From contig CANFVD010000016.1 of NCBI GenBank assembly GCA_947450345.1, positions 1 through 32,240 on the forward strand: a stretch of 32,240 nt of DNA, in the 5' to 3' direction. The stretch is from Actinomycetota bacterium. GTDB taxonomy: Bacteria > Actinomycetota > Actinomycetes > Actinomycetales > Microbacteriaceae. Every line of letters starts with the position of its first letter. Position 1 is the stretch's first letter. The notes beneath the pieces are model-generated. The model searched no databases, had not been told where the DNA came from, and saw nothing but the letters and a program-made list of their open reading frames with translations. Positions 1 through 8,753 of this stretch are shown here, piece by piece. The position numbers were made by a program, and so were the translations under genes.

Positions 1-1695
1 CGCTTTATTCAAGAAGCGCGATCGGCTGCCCGCCTTGCCCACCCCAACGTGGTGAGCGTCTTTGACCAGGGCCAAGACTCTGACATGGCCTACCTCGTCA
101 TGGAGTATCTACCGGGAATCACCCTGCGGGACCTCCTCAAGGACTTTGGTCGGTTAACGCCCGAACAAACCGTGGATGTCATGGACTCTGTTCTGCGCGG
201 TCTCGCCGCCGCGCACGAAGCGGGCATTGTTCACCGTGACGTAAAGCCCGAAAATGTCTTGCTCGCCGATGACGGCCGCATCAAGATAGGTGACTTCGGA
301 CTCGCCCGAGCGACGACGGCCAACACGGCATCTGGCCAAGCCCTGCTGGGAACCATCGCCTACTTGTCCCCCGAACTCCTGACGCGCGGAGTCGCCGACG
401 CGCGCAGCGACATTTACGCCGCCGGCATCATGCTCTTTGAAATGCTAACCGGCGAGCAGCCGTTCCAGGGCGAGCAGCCCATGCAAGTGGCTTACCAACA
501 CGCCAACGATCAGGTGCCACTGCCGTCGAGCCGGCAATCGAATATCCCCGACTCCCTCGACCAATTGGTTCGATGGAGCACCGAACGCGACCCGGAGAAA
601 CGTCCGGCGGATGCCCGACGCATGCACGAGCAGCTTCAATCAGTTGAGAAGGAAATCCTCGGCGAGAACCCCAGCGCATCCACCCAGCAGACGATGGTGA
701 TGCCGGCGACGCAGTCCGTTACCGCCGAAGAAACACGTGTTATCCCCCGCAACAACGCGACGGGCGAATCTCCCGTGGCGTCGCTCGCCCTGTTGAGTAA
801 ACGCCGCAAGCGTCGTGGATTGCTGATTCTCATTGCGGTGGTGCTCGTTGCCGCACTCGGCGGCGGCTTGGGCTGGTACTTCGGCGCCGGCCCCGGCGCG
901 CTGGTCACCGTGCCGCGAAGTGCCGGCATGTCGCCCGAACAGGCCACCACGCTCATTACCGCTCAAGGATTCACAACGGACCGGGCAGATGTCTACTCGA
1001 TTGACATCCCCAAGGGAATGGTTGTGGACACCAAACCTGCCGGCGGTACTCAAGCACCGCGGGGCTCGTCAATCACGCTCCAAATTTCGCTCGGGCCAAA
1101 AATGATACCCACGCCGGTCTTCAATGGTCTGTCACAAACGGACGCCAAAGCACTCGCCACAAAGACGGGGTTCGTCGTCGGCACACCAACACTCAAGTTC
1201 TCGGGAGACGTTCCCAAGGACACGGTGATGCTCGCACACGACAAGGCCGGCAACGATCTCCCCACCACTTACCCCGAGGGTGGAACCGTTGTCTTTGTTG
1301 TTTCAGCCGGTCCCCTGCCGGACGTGACGAACGCGACTCAGGCCGACGGATTCGCGACGCTCCAAGCAGCCGGACTTGTACCCGTCGCCGCCTCAGAGGA
1401 ATTCAGCGACACCGTGGCCAAGGGAAACATCATCAGGCTCGATGTGCCCGCAGAGGGGCTGTCTCCCGGCAATACGGTCAACGTCGTCATCTCCAAGGGC
1501 GAAGACTTGGTAGCCGTCCCCAATGTGATGGGCATGAACATTGCTGACGCGGCCAAGAAACTCCAGGAGGCGGGATTCGGCTATTCCTCGAACATCGCAC
1601 CGAATCTTCAGCAGTACGTTCCCGTCATTACGCAGGTTCCTGCTTCGGGCACTGCACGACGCGGTTCGACAATCGTGATCAACGGCCCCGAATAA
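1..1695 (+). CDS. pknL: Ser/Thr protein kinase with four PASTA domains (5' truncated by window edge)
   Basis: Reading frame 1 is open from the first base, so the gene starts upstream; 564 residues are visible. The glycine-rich loop and the catalytic lysine lie outside the window. Visible parts are the alpha-C segment (RFIQEARSAARLAHPNVV), the catalytic loop HRDVKPEN near visible residue 78, DFG near 98 and a SPE motif. A linker rich in Thr and Ser follows, then a KRRKRR stop-transfer cluster and one membrane span (about 273–296). Four extracellular PASTA repeats run from about 300 to the end. Family knowledge: such kinases are membrane sensors that bind muropeptide or lipid II outside and phosphorylate cytoplasmic targets. 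The name pknL rests on position: pknL lies by aroG, plsC and fadD15 in mycobacteria and corynebacteria. A PknB-type name would also fit the domain order, since mycobacterial PknL lacks PASTA repeats. Confidence 0.93.
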   Translation, partial: RFIQEARSAARLAHPNVVSVFDQGQDSDMAYLVMEYLPGITLRDLLKDFGRLTPEQTVDVMDSVLRGLAAAHEAGIVHRDVKPENVLLADDGRIKIGDFGLARATTANTASGQALLGTIAYLSPELLTRGVADARSDIYAAGIMLFEMLTGEQPFQGEQPMQVAYQHANDQVPLPSSRQSNIPDSLDQLVRWSTERDPEKRPADARRMHEQLQSVEKEILGENPSASTQQTMVMPATQSVTAEETRVIPRNNATGESPVASLALLSKRRKRRGLLILIAVVLVAALGGGLGWYFGAGPGALVTVPRSAGMSPEQATTLITAQGFTTDRADVYSIDIPKGMVVDTKPAGGTQAPRGSSITLQISLGPKMIPTPVFNGLSQTDAKALATKTGFVVGTPTLKFSGDVPKDTVMLAHDKAGNDLPTTYPEGGTVVFVVSAGPLPDVTNATQADGFATLQAAGLVPVAASEEFSDTVAKGNIIRLDVPAEGLSPGNTVNVVISKGEDLVAVPNVMGMNIADAAKKLQEAGFGYSSNIAPNLQQYVPVITQVPASGTARRGSTIVINGPE

Positions 1696-1706
1696 ATCTT
1701 CAGGCG

Positions 1707-3074
1707 CTAGCGGCGTCCCAATTCTTCAGCGACGAGGAATGCCAGCTCGAGTGACTGCATGTGGTTGAGTCGGGGATCACACAGAGACTCATAGCGCGTC
1801 GCCAGCGTCTCTTCATCAATGTGCTCTGATCCGCCCAAACACTCAGTCACGTCGTCGCCCGTGAGCTCCACGTGGATTCCTCCCGGGAAAGTGCCCGCAG
1901 CACGGTGAGCCTCAAAGAAGCCCTTGACCTCGTCGACCACGTCATCGAAGCGACGCGTCTTGAAGCCGTTGGGCGTGGTCATGCCGTTTCCGTGCATCGG
2001 GTCGGTAATCCACAGTGGGCGAGCATCGATTGTCTTGATAGCTTCCAGCAACGGGGGCAGGGCATCGCGTATGGTGCCCGCACCCATGCGTGTAATGAAA
2101 GTCAGGCGACCCGGTTCGCGATCTGGATCGAGTTTTTCGACCAGTGCACGCAAATCATCCGCGGTCGTGCTGGGGCCTAGCTTGACACCGATGGGGTTGC
2201 GCACGCGCGACAGGAAATCAACGTGTGCGCCGTCGAGCTCACGTGTGCGCTCGCCAATCCACACGAAGTGTGCCGACGTGTTGTACGGCTGCGATGTGCG
2301 CGAATCGATGCGAGTCATGGGACGCTCGTAGTCCATCAATAGAGCCTCGTGGCTGACGAAGAACTCGGTGCGCTTGAGTGCTTCGAAGTCTGCGCCACAC
2401 GCCGTCATGAAGTTAATCGCTCGATCAATCTCACGGGCCAGCTGCTCGTACCGGGCGTTGGCAGGGTTCTCCGCGAAGCCCTTGTTCCAGCTGTGAACTT
2501 CGCGAAGGTCGGCAAAGCCGCCCTGGGTGAACGCGCGAATGAGATTGAGCGTTGCTGCCGCCGTGTGGTATCCGTCGATCATGCGGTCGGGGTTGGCTCG
2601 GCGCGACTCCGGCGTGAAGTCATACCCGTTGACAATGTCGCCTCGGTAAGCGGGAAGCGTCACGCCATCGCGTGTTTCGGTGTCGCTCGAACGCGGCTTG
2701 GCGAACTGCCCTGCCATACGTCCCATCTTGATGACGGGCATCTCCGCGGCATACGTCAGAACGACAGCCATTTGCAGAACCGTCTTGACGCGGTTGCGAA
2801 TCTGGTCGGCGGTTGCTCCGGCAAAGGTCTCGGCACAATCGCCGCCCTGAAGCAGAAATGCGTGCCCAGCAGCCGCGTCGGCGAGCCGGGAGCGCAGTGT
2901 GTCAACTTCACCGGCAAAAACCAGCGGGGGAAGTCCAGCGAGGGTTGCACTGGCGCGCGCCACTTCGTCGCGATCTTGCCAGTCAGGCTGCTGCTTAATG
3001 GGCAAGTCACGCCATGCGTCGAGGCCGGCAAGGGTGGCGGAGTCTGCCGCGGAAGCGGCCTGCGAATTACTCAT
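1707..3074 (-). CDS. aroG: Class II 3-deoxy-7-phosphoheptulonate (DAHP) synthase
   Basis: The 455-residue protein catalyses the first step of the shikimate pathway, condensing phosphoenolpyruvate and erythrose 4-phosphate. It belongs to the plant-like class II family. The signature LLQGGDCAETFA carries the metal-binding Cys at residue 80, followed by KMGRMAGQFAKPRS, the RGDIVNGYDF segment, and the C-terminal HVELTGDDVTECLGG. Length is close to that of the mycobacterial enzyme, about 460 residues. The start ATG follows the acyltransferase stop by 14 nt, so the two are probably cotranscribed after glucokinase. The ribosome binding site is weak. The gene converges on pknL with only 11 nt between stop codons, and I see no hairpin terminator there. 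The synthase supplies chorismate, the precursor used by the tyrA branch encoded near 30–31 kb. Confidence 0.97.
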   Translation of the reverse strand: MSNSQAASAADSATLAGLDAWRDLPIKQQPDWQDRDEVARASATLAGLPPLVFAGEVDTLRSRLADAAAGHAFLLQGGDCAETFAGATADQIRNRVKTVLQMAVVLTYAAEMPVIKMGRMAGQFAKPRSSDTETRDGVTLPAYRGDIVNGYDFTPESRRANPDRMIDGYHTAAATLNLIRAFTQGGFADLREVHSWNKGFAENPANARYEQLAREIDRAINFMTACGADFEALKRTEFFVSHEALLMDYERPMTRIDSRTSQPYNTSAHFVWIGERTRELDGAHVDFLSRVRNPIGVKLGPSTTADDLRALVEKLDPDREPGRLTFITRMGAGTIRDALPPLLEAIKTIDARPLWITDPMHGNGMTTPNGFKTRRFDDVVDEVKGFFEAHRAAGTFPGGIHVELTGDDVTECLGGSEHIDEETLATRYESLCDPRLNHMQSLELAFLVAEELGRR

Positions 3075-3088
3075 CTTTTTAAGACTAC

Positions 3089-3775
3089 CTAAGAAACCGA
3101 GGCGACTTTTTGACGAGCACTCGAGGCGTAGACATCCACGTACTCTTGGCCTCCCAGCCGGGCGATTTCATAAGTAATTTCGTCTGTCACTGAACGCAAA
3201 ATGAAGCGGTCACCTTCGAGCCCAGCAAAGCGACTAAAGTCGAGCGGCTTTCCGTAAATCACGCCCACGCGGTGTACGTGAGGACGATTTGACCCAACGC
3301 GCATCACCTTGTCAGTGTCAACAACGGCAACGGGTACCACGGGCACTCCAGCCTCAAGAATCATTCGAGCAACGCCCGTTCGGCCCCGGTAGAGCCTTCC
3401 GTCAGGGCTGCGTGTTCCCTCGGGATAGATCCCCAGGACGCCCCCCTCAGTGAGTACCTCAAGACCCGTGTTGAGCGATGCTTCAGACGCCTTGCCTCCC
3501 GAGCGGTCCATGGGCAACATGCCGATGGCAATGAAGAAAAAGCGCGTCAACATGCCTTTGAGGCCCCGTCCTCTGAAGTACTCGCTCTTGGCAAGGAAAA
3601 CCATACGACGCGGCATGAGCAGTGGGATAAAAACAGAGTCAACGAAAGAGATGTGATTGCTCGCGATGATGACCGGACCCGAGGACGGCACGTTGCTCAG
3701 ACCGAGTGACCAGGGACGAAAAATCGCCCGAACGGGAGGCCCGATGATGATGTGCTTCATGAACCAATAGAACAT
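3089..3775 (-). CDS. plsC: 1-acyl-sn-glycerol-3-phosphate acyltransferase
   Basis: This 228-residue PlsC-family acyltransferase probably adds the second acyl chain to lysophosphatidic acid at the inner face of the membrane. The catalytic HX4D motif is NHISFVD (His41, Asp46), and the substrate-binding motif is PEGTRSPDG (about 121–129). The N-terminus is hydrophobic and likely membrane associated. The start is supported by a strong GGAGGG ribosome binding site seven nt upstream of the ATG. It sits between glucokinase, with 53 nt between the genes, and aroG, 14 nt downstream, all leftward. A plsC-family gene is found in the same neighbourhood in mycobacteria and corynebacteria. Exact acyl specificity cannot be read from the sequence. 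Confidence 0.93.
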   Translation of the reverse strand: MFYWFMKHIIIGPPVRAIFRPWSLGLSNVPSSGPVIIASNHISFVDSVFIPLLMPRRMVFLAKSEYFRGRGLKGMLTRFFFIAIGMLPMDRSGGKASEASLNTGLEVLTEGGVLGIYPEGTRSPDGRLYRGRTGVARMILEAGVPVVPVAVVDTDKVMRVGSNRPHVHRVGVIYGKPLDFSRFAGLEGDRFILRSVTDEITYEIARLGGQEYVDVYASSARQKVASVS

Positions 3776-3828
3776 GCGTAGCGCCCTCCGGGAAGTATTT
3801 GTTCAGTTCAGCCTAACTTGCGGCCACC

Positions 3829-4779
3829 CTAGTCATCACGGAAGGCGTGGCGACGTGCAAGGTCCGCCGCTCCAACGATTCCCGCGTCGTTGGTTAGTTC
3901 GGCAATACGAAACTCGGGCTCAGGCCGGAAACCTCTGGCAGACATCGTTCGTCGGAACGCTTCTCGAATGGGGGTCAGGAGATGTTCACCGGCTACGGAT
4001 ACTCCCCCACCGATGACAAAAACTTGAGGATCGAGCACAGCATCCAGGCTTGCGCAGGCCTGCCCGAGCCAATCTCCCAAGACGCCGAGTGCTTGCAGTG
4101 CGCCGGGATCAAGATCTTTGAGGAGCGAACGCATATCCGACGAGTCGATAGTTCCGTCGTCTCTGCGAACGGCCGCCAATGCAGAGCCGACGTGAGGATC
4201 GTGCGACGCCTCGGCCGCAAAACCCAGTAGGGCGCGTCCCGATCCGTATTGCTCAATGCAACCTCGTGCGCCACAGCCACACTCGCGTCCATCGGGAACT
4301 ACGCGGAGGTGGCCAATTTCCGCACCGACGCCGAAGCCGCCGCGGAAGAGGCGGTCATCGCTAATGATTGCGCCGCCCACCCCCGTGCCAATCGTCAGCA
4401 TGGTCATGTGTGTAAAGAGACGTCCCGCACCAAAGCGATACTCGGCCCACCCCGCTGCATTTGCGTCGTTCTCGACGGTCGTGGGGAGACCCACTCGATC
4501 CTGAATGCGTTCGCGAATGGGCTCATTTCGCCAGGCCAAGTTGGGCGCGTAGTAAACCACCGACTGGGAGGCATCAATGAATCCCGCAGCCGCAACGCCG
4601 ACGGCAAGCACTGGATGGTCACCGCGCAACTGCGCGACGGCCTCCGCGACGGCATGCTCAATCGCGGCAACGTCCGTGGCTGGAGTTGGGACAGTGGTTT
4701 GAGAGTGGATGACTCCCTCGGTGTCCACAAGGCCGGCGGCAATCTTCGTACCGCCGATGTCTACACCAATCGTGAGCAC
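3829..4779 (-). CDS. glk: ROK-family glucokinase
   Basis: The 316-residue sugar kinase of the ROK family probably phosphorylates glucose to glucose 6-phosphate in the cytoplasm. The phosphate-binding motif is GVDIGGTK at the N-terminus. ENDANAA (103–109) holds the catalytic Asp105. The ROK zinc site is EIGH (His157) followed by ECGCGARGC with Cys167, Cys169 and Cys174. The start is GTG at 4779, chosen because GAAAGG lies five nt upstream and the IGVDIGGTK motif follows at once. It heads a leftward group with plsC and aroG and is divergent from fadD. In C. glutamicum glk is also near plsC and aroG. A polyphosphate glucokinase is less likely, because the zinc-motif ROK type fits the ATP-dependent enzyme better. 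Confidence 0.93.
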   Translation of the reverse strand: MLTIGVDIGGTKIAAGLVDTEGVIHSQTTVPTPATDVAAIEHAVAEAVAQLRGDHPVLAVGVAAAGFIDASQSVVYYAPNLAWRNEPIRERIQDRVGLPTTVENDANAAGWAEYRFGAGRLFTHMTMLTIGTGVGGAIISDDRLFRGGFGVGAEIGHLRVVPDGRECGCGARGCIEQYGSGRALLGFAAEASHDPHVGSALAAVRRDDGTIDSSDMRSLLKDLDPGALQALGVLGDWLGQACASLDAVLDPQVFVIGGGVSVAGEHLLTPIREAFRRTMSARGFRPEPEFRIAELTNDAGIVGAADLARRHAFRDD

Positions 4780-4888
4780 AGATGCCTTTCGAGGACGTGA
4801 GGGTGAAGCAGGATAGTGGCGGGCACGAGACCTGTTGGTGACGTGAACGAATAACTAGAGTGTAATAAGCATCCAAAGGAGCCTGCGC
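4780..4888. promoter_or_regulatory. Divergent promoter region between glk and fadD
   Basis: This 109-nt gap must hold start signals for both leftward glk and rightward fadD. On the plus strand, TTGGTG (4835–4840) and AT-rich hexamers such as TAACTA and TAATAA (4852–4868) are possible promoter elements, but no pair has ideal spacing. A clear AAAGGAG ribosome binding site lies seven nt before the fadD ATG. Confidence 0.35.
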
Positions 4889-6700
4889 ATGATCGAGTTC
4901 AGTAAGCCGTTAGTCGTTCCCCACGACCCCAACGCGAACGCCACCGACCTTCTGCTCGACCGGGTAGCCACTTCGCCAGATGGGCCCCTTTTTTCTTTGC
5001 CGGATGGCCCCGAGGCCTGGCGAGACATCACCGCTCGAGAGTTCCACGAGCGCGTCGTCGCCCTCGCAAAGGGATTTGTTGCCGCGGGCATTAAGCCTGG
5101 CGACCGCGTTGGGTTGATGTGCAAGACGCGCTTCGAGTGGACACTCATCGACTTCGCCATGTGGTTTGCCGGAGCTAGCCTCGTGCCAATTTATGAGACC
5201 AGCTCGGCAAGTCAGATTGAATGGATCCTTCAGGATTCTGAAGCCGTTGCCATTGTGACGGAAACAACGGAACACTTGGCGCGCTTCACTGAGACCAAGA
5301 AGAACACGCCTTTTGTTCACACGTCATGGTGCATTAACGAAGGTGCCCTCGACAAGCTCGTCGAATTGGGCGCAAACGTATCCGACGATGACATTGAACG
5401 TCGTCGCTCGGCCGCTAAAGCGAGTGACCTGGCAACACTGATTTACACCTCGGGCTCCACCGGCAAGCCCAAGGGCTGTGTGCTCACCCATGCCAACTTT
5501 GTTGACCTGTGTCGAAACTCCACTGTCGCCATCTCCACTGTGGTGAACGAACGAGCATCCACCGTGCTGTTCATCCCGTTGGCTCACATTTTTGCCCGCT
5601 TTATCGCGGTCTTGGCGGTCACCGCCGGCGTTAAGGTGGGCCACCAGCCGGACACCAGCCAACTCCTACCTGCACTGCAATCGTTCAAGCCCACGTTCTT
5701 GTTGGCCGTTCCCCGTGTCTTTGAGAAGGTTTACAACTCTGCCGAGCAGAAAGCCGAAGCCGGAGGCAGGGGCAAGATTTTCCGCGCAGCTGCCAAGGTT
5801 GCGGTTGAACACTCTCGGGCCGTCGACGTGGGAAAGATTCCGCTGGGCCTCAAGGTGCAGTTCGCACTTTTCGACAGGCTGGTGTACTCCAAGCTTCGCG
5901 CAGCTTTGGGCGGACGAGTCGAATTTGCCGTGTCGGGATCCGCACCGCTCGGCGAGCGACTCGGGCGGTTCTTCCACAGTCTCGGCTTCATGATTCTCGA
6001 GGGCTACGGACTCACCGAGACGACCGCTCCAGCAACCATCAACCGACCAGAGCACTTCAAGATTGGCACTGTTGGACCGGCGATGCCCGGCGTATCCATT
6101 CGCCTCACCGACGACGGTGAGATCGAGGTCAAGGGAATTAACGTCTTCGACGGGTATTGGAAGAACCCGAAGGCCACGAAGGAATCCTTCGATGGCGAGT
6201 GGTTCAAGACGGGTGATATCGGCTCGTTCGACGACGAGGGTTACCTCAAGATCACCGGTCGCAAAAAAGAGATCATCGTCACCTCGTCGGGCAAGAACGT
6301 CTCGCCGGCATTCCTTGAGGACCCCATTCGCGCCGATCCCCTCATTGGCCAAGTTGTCGTCGTGGGTGAAGCAAAGCCGTTCATCGCCGCACTCGTCACG
6401 CTCGACCCCGAGATGCTGCCGATGTGGCTGAGCAACAACAAGCTCGATAGCGGCATGTCGCTGACACAGGCGGCCACTCATCCCGCCGTTATTGCCGGAG
6501 TGCAGGCTGCCGTGGACCGCGCCAACGCCCGAGTATCGCGGGCAGAATCAATTCGAAAGTTTACGATTCTTCCCATTGAATTCACCGAAGGGTCGGGTCA
6601 CCTGACTCCCAAGTTGAGCATCAAGCGCAACATCATCCAAGATGACTTTGCGAAAGAGATCGACAACATGTTCGCGCACGAAAATCTTCCCGGCGACTAA
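4889..6700 (+). CDS. fadD15: Long-chain fatty acid–CoA ligase (FadD15 type)
   Basis: The 603-residue AMP-forming ligase activates long-chain fatty acids to acyl-CoA through an acyl-adenylate. The ATP-binding signature YTSGSTGKPKG spans 186–196. The adenylation motif EGYGLTETTAP is at 371–381, the ribose-binding Asp is in FKTGDIGSFD (439–448), and GRKKEIIVTSSGKN (457–470) leads to the C-terminal domain. The start ATG has an AAAGGAG site at good spacing. FadD15 is the name used for the homologue in the same mycobacterial neighbourhood. The ligase may feed acyl-CoA to lipid synthesis, of which plsC is a member, but it is not in the same operon. It converges on def with 20 nt between stops and no obvious terminator. 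Confidence 0.95.
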   Translation: MIEFSKPLVVPHDPNANATDLLLDRVATSPDGPLFSLPDGPEAWRDITAREFHERVVALAKGFVAAGIKPGDRVGLMCKTRFEWTLIDFAMWFAGASLVPIYETSSASQIEWILQDSEAVAIVTETTEHLARFTETKKNTPFVHTSWCINEGALDKLVELGANVSDDDIERRRSAAKASDLATLIYTSGSTGKPKGCVLTHANFVDLCRNSTVAISTVVNERASTVLFIPLAHIFARFIAVLAVTAGVKVGHQPDTSQLLPALQSFKPTFLLAVPRVFEKVYNSAEQKAEAGGRGKIFRAAAKVAVEHSRAVDVGKIPLGLKVQFALFDRLVYSKLRAALGGRVEFAVSGSAPLGERLGRFFHSLGFMILEGYGLTETTAPATINRPEHFKIGTVGPAMPGVSIRLTDDGEIEVKGINVFDGYWKNPKATKESFDGEWFKTGDIGSFDDEGYLKITGRKKEIIVTSSGKNVSPAFLEDPIRADPLIGQVVVVGEAKPFIAALVTLDPEMLPMWLSNNKLDSGMSLTQAATHPAVIAGVQAAVDRANARVSRAESIRKFTILPIEFTEGSGHLTPKLSIKRNIIQDDFAKEIDNMFAHENLPGD

Positions 6701-6720
6701 TCGAACTGGTTGGTTGAGGT

Positions 6721-7212
6721 TTAGAACCAGTCGCTTGCTCGAATAGCACGCATGGCGTCTCGCCGCGCGTCGCCCTCGAGCCGATCGATGTAAAGCTTTC
6801 CGTCCAGATGATCGCACTCGTGTTGTAACGCCTGGGCCATGAGACCTGTCCCCGAAAGTTCGACAGTTTTTCCGTCGAGGTCTGTGCCACGCACCGTGGC
6901 TTGCTCGTAACGGCGCGTTGGATACCAGAGTCCGGGAACAGAGAGGCACCCTTCGTCAACTTCGCGATGCTCCCCCGATGTCGTGATCAACTCCGGGTTG
7001 AGAATGTAGCCAATCGTGCCGTCGACGTTGTAACTAAAGGCCCGCAGGCCAACACCAATTTGAGTGGCGGCCACTCCGGCGCGACCGGGGAGAGCAACGG
7101 TGTCAAGAAGATCGCGCACCAACGCCCGCACGCCGTCGTCGATTTCGCCAATGCGGTCGGTTGGTGTCTTCAGAACCGGGTCGCCAAAAATGCGGATGGC
7201 CCGTTCAACCAT
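6721..7212 (-). CDS. def: Peptide deformylase
   Basis: This 163-residue metalloenzyme removes the formyl group from the N-terminal methionine of new proteins. All three family motifs are visible: motif I as [11 protein letters not shown] (43–53), a variant of GxGxAAxQ; motif II EGCLS with metal ligand Cys89; and motif [12 protein letters not shown] with the HExxH metal ligands at 131–135. Length is usual for actinobacterial deformylases. It lies 12 nt behind the MinD-like ATPase gene and is probably translated from the same transcript. Confidence 0.97.
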   Translation of the reverse strand: MVERAIRIFGDPVLKTPTDRIGEIDDGVRALVRDLLDTVALPGRAGVAATQIGVGLRAFSYNVDGTIGYILNPELITTSGEHREVDEGCLSVPGLWYPTRRYEQATVRGTDLDGKTVELSGTGLMAQALQHECDHLDGKLYIDRLEGDARRDAMRAIRASDWF

Positions 7213-7224
7213 GGCGATGTGCCC

Positions 7225-8595
7225 CTATTCGAGACCGTCCATGACCAACGCAGCGAGCTCGCGAGCGGCCGCACGCGTGTGTGGCTTCAATCGATCCCAC
7301 TCAACAATGGAGCCAGCGGCCAATACCGGGTCGTACGGCATGCGCACAATCTCACGCACACGTGACTTGAAGTGGTTCTCGATTTCCTTCAGGTTGACCA
7401 GGTTCGTTCCCTGCGTTGCCGTATTGATGGAGACAACGGACTTACGAACCAGGTCGGCGTATCCATTTGATTCGAGCCAGGTCAGCGTTTCGGCGGCGAG
7501 ACGCGCCTCGTCGAACGAACCGCCCGAGACAATGACAAGACCATTAGCTCGCTCAAGGGTGGCCTTCATCACCGAGTGAACGATGCCGGTTCCGCAGTCT
7601 GTCAGCACGACGGAGTAGTACTTCGACACGATGTCGGCGACAACGTTGTAGTCGTTCTCATCGAAGGCCTCGGAGAGAAGCGGATCGGTGTCCGATGCCA
7701 GGACATCGAGGCGGTTACGATCGCGTGAAATGTAGTCAGAGAAATCCGTAAACGACTGGATGCTCGACGCCTGCGACACAACGTCACGCACGGTCTTTTC
7801 TGTCGACTTGGGGAATCGCTCTGCGAGAGTTCCACGGTCGGGGTTTGCGTCAATCGCAATCACACGGTCTTCGCGAACGCGAGCGAGAGCCATGCCCAAG
7901 AGCGCCGTCGTGGTGGTCTTGCCCACGCCTCCCTTGCGGGTCAGTACGGGAACGTAGCGCGACCCACCGGTAAATCGACGGCCGATGGCCAGGTCGGTGG
8001 CTTTGCGGTGAAGGACGGCGGGTGAGTCACCACGGTTGACGAGCCCGAACGTGGACCAGTAAACCGCATTGTTCGGGAACCCCTCAGGGCGGATAACTTC
8101 GCGAGTCACCTCAAGGACTCGGTCCGGTGTGAGCATGGCCACCGGCTCGGGAACCGATGACACCTCGCCACGTTGGCGACCGCGTCGGGTAGGAATCTGA
8201 TCGAGTTCATATTCGCCCTGGCCGGCGCTCTCAACAGCTTCGGCCTCAGCAACGACGACGACCTCGCCCGTCGACAGCGGGATTTCGATCTCCGTAGTGT
8301 GTAGGGCCTTCAGCTCTGCGATTGTCGTGGGCACGGGACCTGATCCCAATTCGAGCCCCGTGTCGGCTGTTTCCGTCACGGGTACGACAGGCTCTGCGGC
8401 GGCACGTGCCGCGCGAGTTGAACGACGCGTGGGGGCAGGAGCGGGAGCAGCAGGAGCAACGGGAACGGAGGCCTTGGCAGGGGTCTTTGCAGACGCCTTG
8501 GGCGTCGGCGTCCGCTTCGCCGGCGTGGAGCGCTTGGCGGGACTTTCGGTTGCTGGCTTCTTGGCTGCTCGGCTAGCCGGCTTCTTTTCCGTCAC
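7225..8595 (-). CDS. MinD/ParA-like P-loop ATPase with long disordered N-terminus
   Basis: The 456-residue protein starts at GTG with an AAGGA site eight nt upstream. Residues 1 to about 70 are almost only Ala, Lys, Pro, Thr, Ser and Arg, and look disordered and strongly basic. An acidic stretch follows to about 150. The ATPase domain begins near 210 with the deviant Walker A motif RKGGVGKTTTT (220–230), then VIAIDANPDRGTLAERF and a VVLTDCGTG motif. This is the SIMIBI family that includes MinD, ParA and FlhG. Similar tailed ATPases are common in actinobacteria, often linked to cell-pole or septum positioning or to secretion, but I cannot assign a precise role. It is divergent from a second ParA gene and precedes def. 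Confidence 0.85.
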   Translation of the reverse strand: MTEKKPASRAAKKPATESPAKRSTPAKRTPTPKASAKTPAKASVPVAPAAPAPAPTRRSTRAARAAAEPVVPVTETADTGLELGSGPVPTTIAELKALHTTEIEIPLSTGEVVVVAEAEAVESAGQGEYELDQIPTRRGRQRGEVSSVPEPVAMLTPDRVLEVTREVIRPEGFPNNAVYWSTFGLVNRGDSPAVLHRKATDLAIGRRFTGGSRYVPVLTRKGGVGKTTTTALLGMALARVREDRVIAIDANPDRGTLAERFPKSTEKTVRDVVSQASSIQSFTDFSDYISRDRNRLDVLASDTDPLLSEAFDENDYNVVADIVSKYYSVVLTDCGTGIVHSVMKATLERANGLVIVSGGSFDEARLAAETLTWLESNGYADLVRKSVVSINTATQGTNLVNLKEIENHFKSRVREIVRMPYDPVLAAGSIVEWDRLKPHTRAAARELAALVMDGLE

Positions 8596-8753
8596 GATAA
8601 TAATCCTTAGTTACTTGGCGTTCTTTCCATACTACCGAAGTGGCTCAGAAGTCGGGCTCATCAGAGTGATGAGGAGTTCAGGGGAAAACTCATTTCACTG
8701 TCGAAGACGCCTCATTTAGGCACTCCCCCGTGAGTGAAGGTAACTTAGTACTC
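8596..8753. promoter_or_regulatory. Divergent control region with a perfect dyad between two ParA-like genes
   Basis: The region separates two divergent ATPase genes. It contains a perfect inverted repeat, CTCATCA-GAG-TGATGAG, at 8657–8673, which is operator-like because no T tract follows. A TAGTAT hexamer (minus strand, 8634–8629) is a candidate -10 for the leftward gene. A regulatory role is inferred only from position and symmetry. Confidence 0.35.

Noticed and set aside
2349-3092. Rightward 247-residue open frame opposite aroG
   Set aside because: Composition and lack of motifs mark it as an antisense shadow of the DAHP synthase gene.
4249-4800. Rightward 183-residue open frame opposite glk
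   Set aside because: Shadow of the ROK kinase gene; no start signal or recognisable domain.
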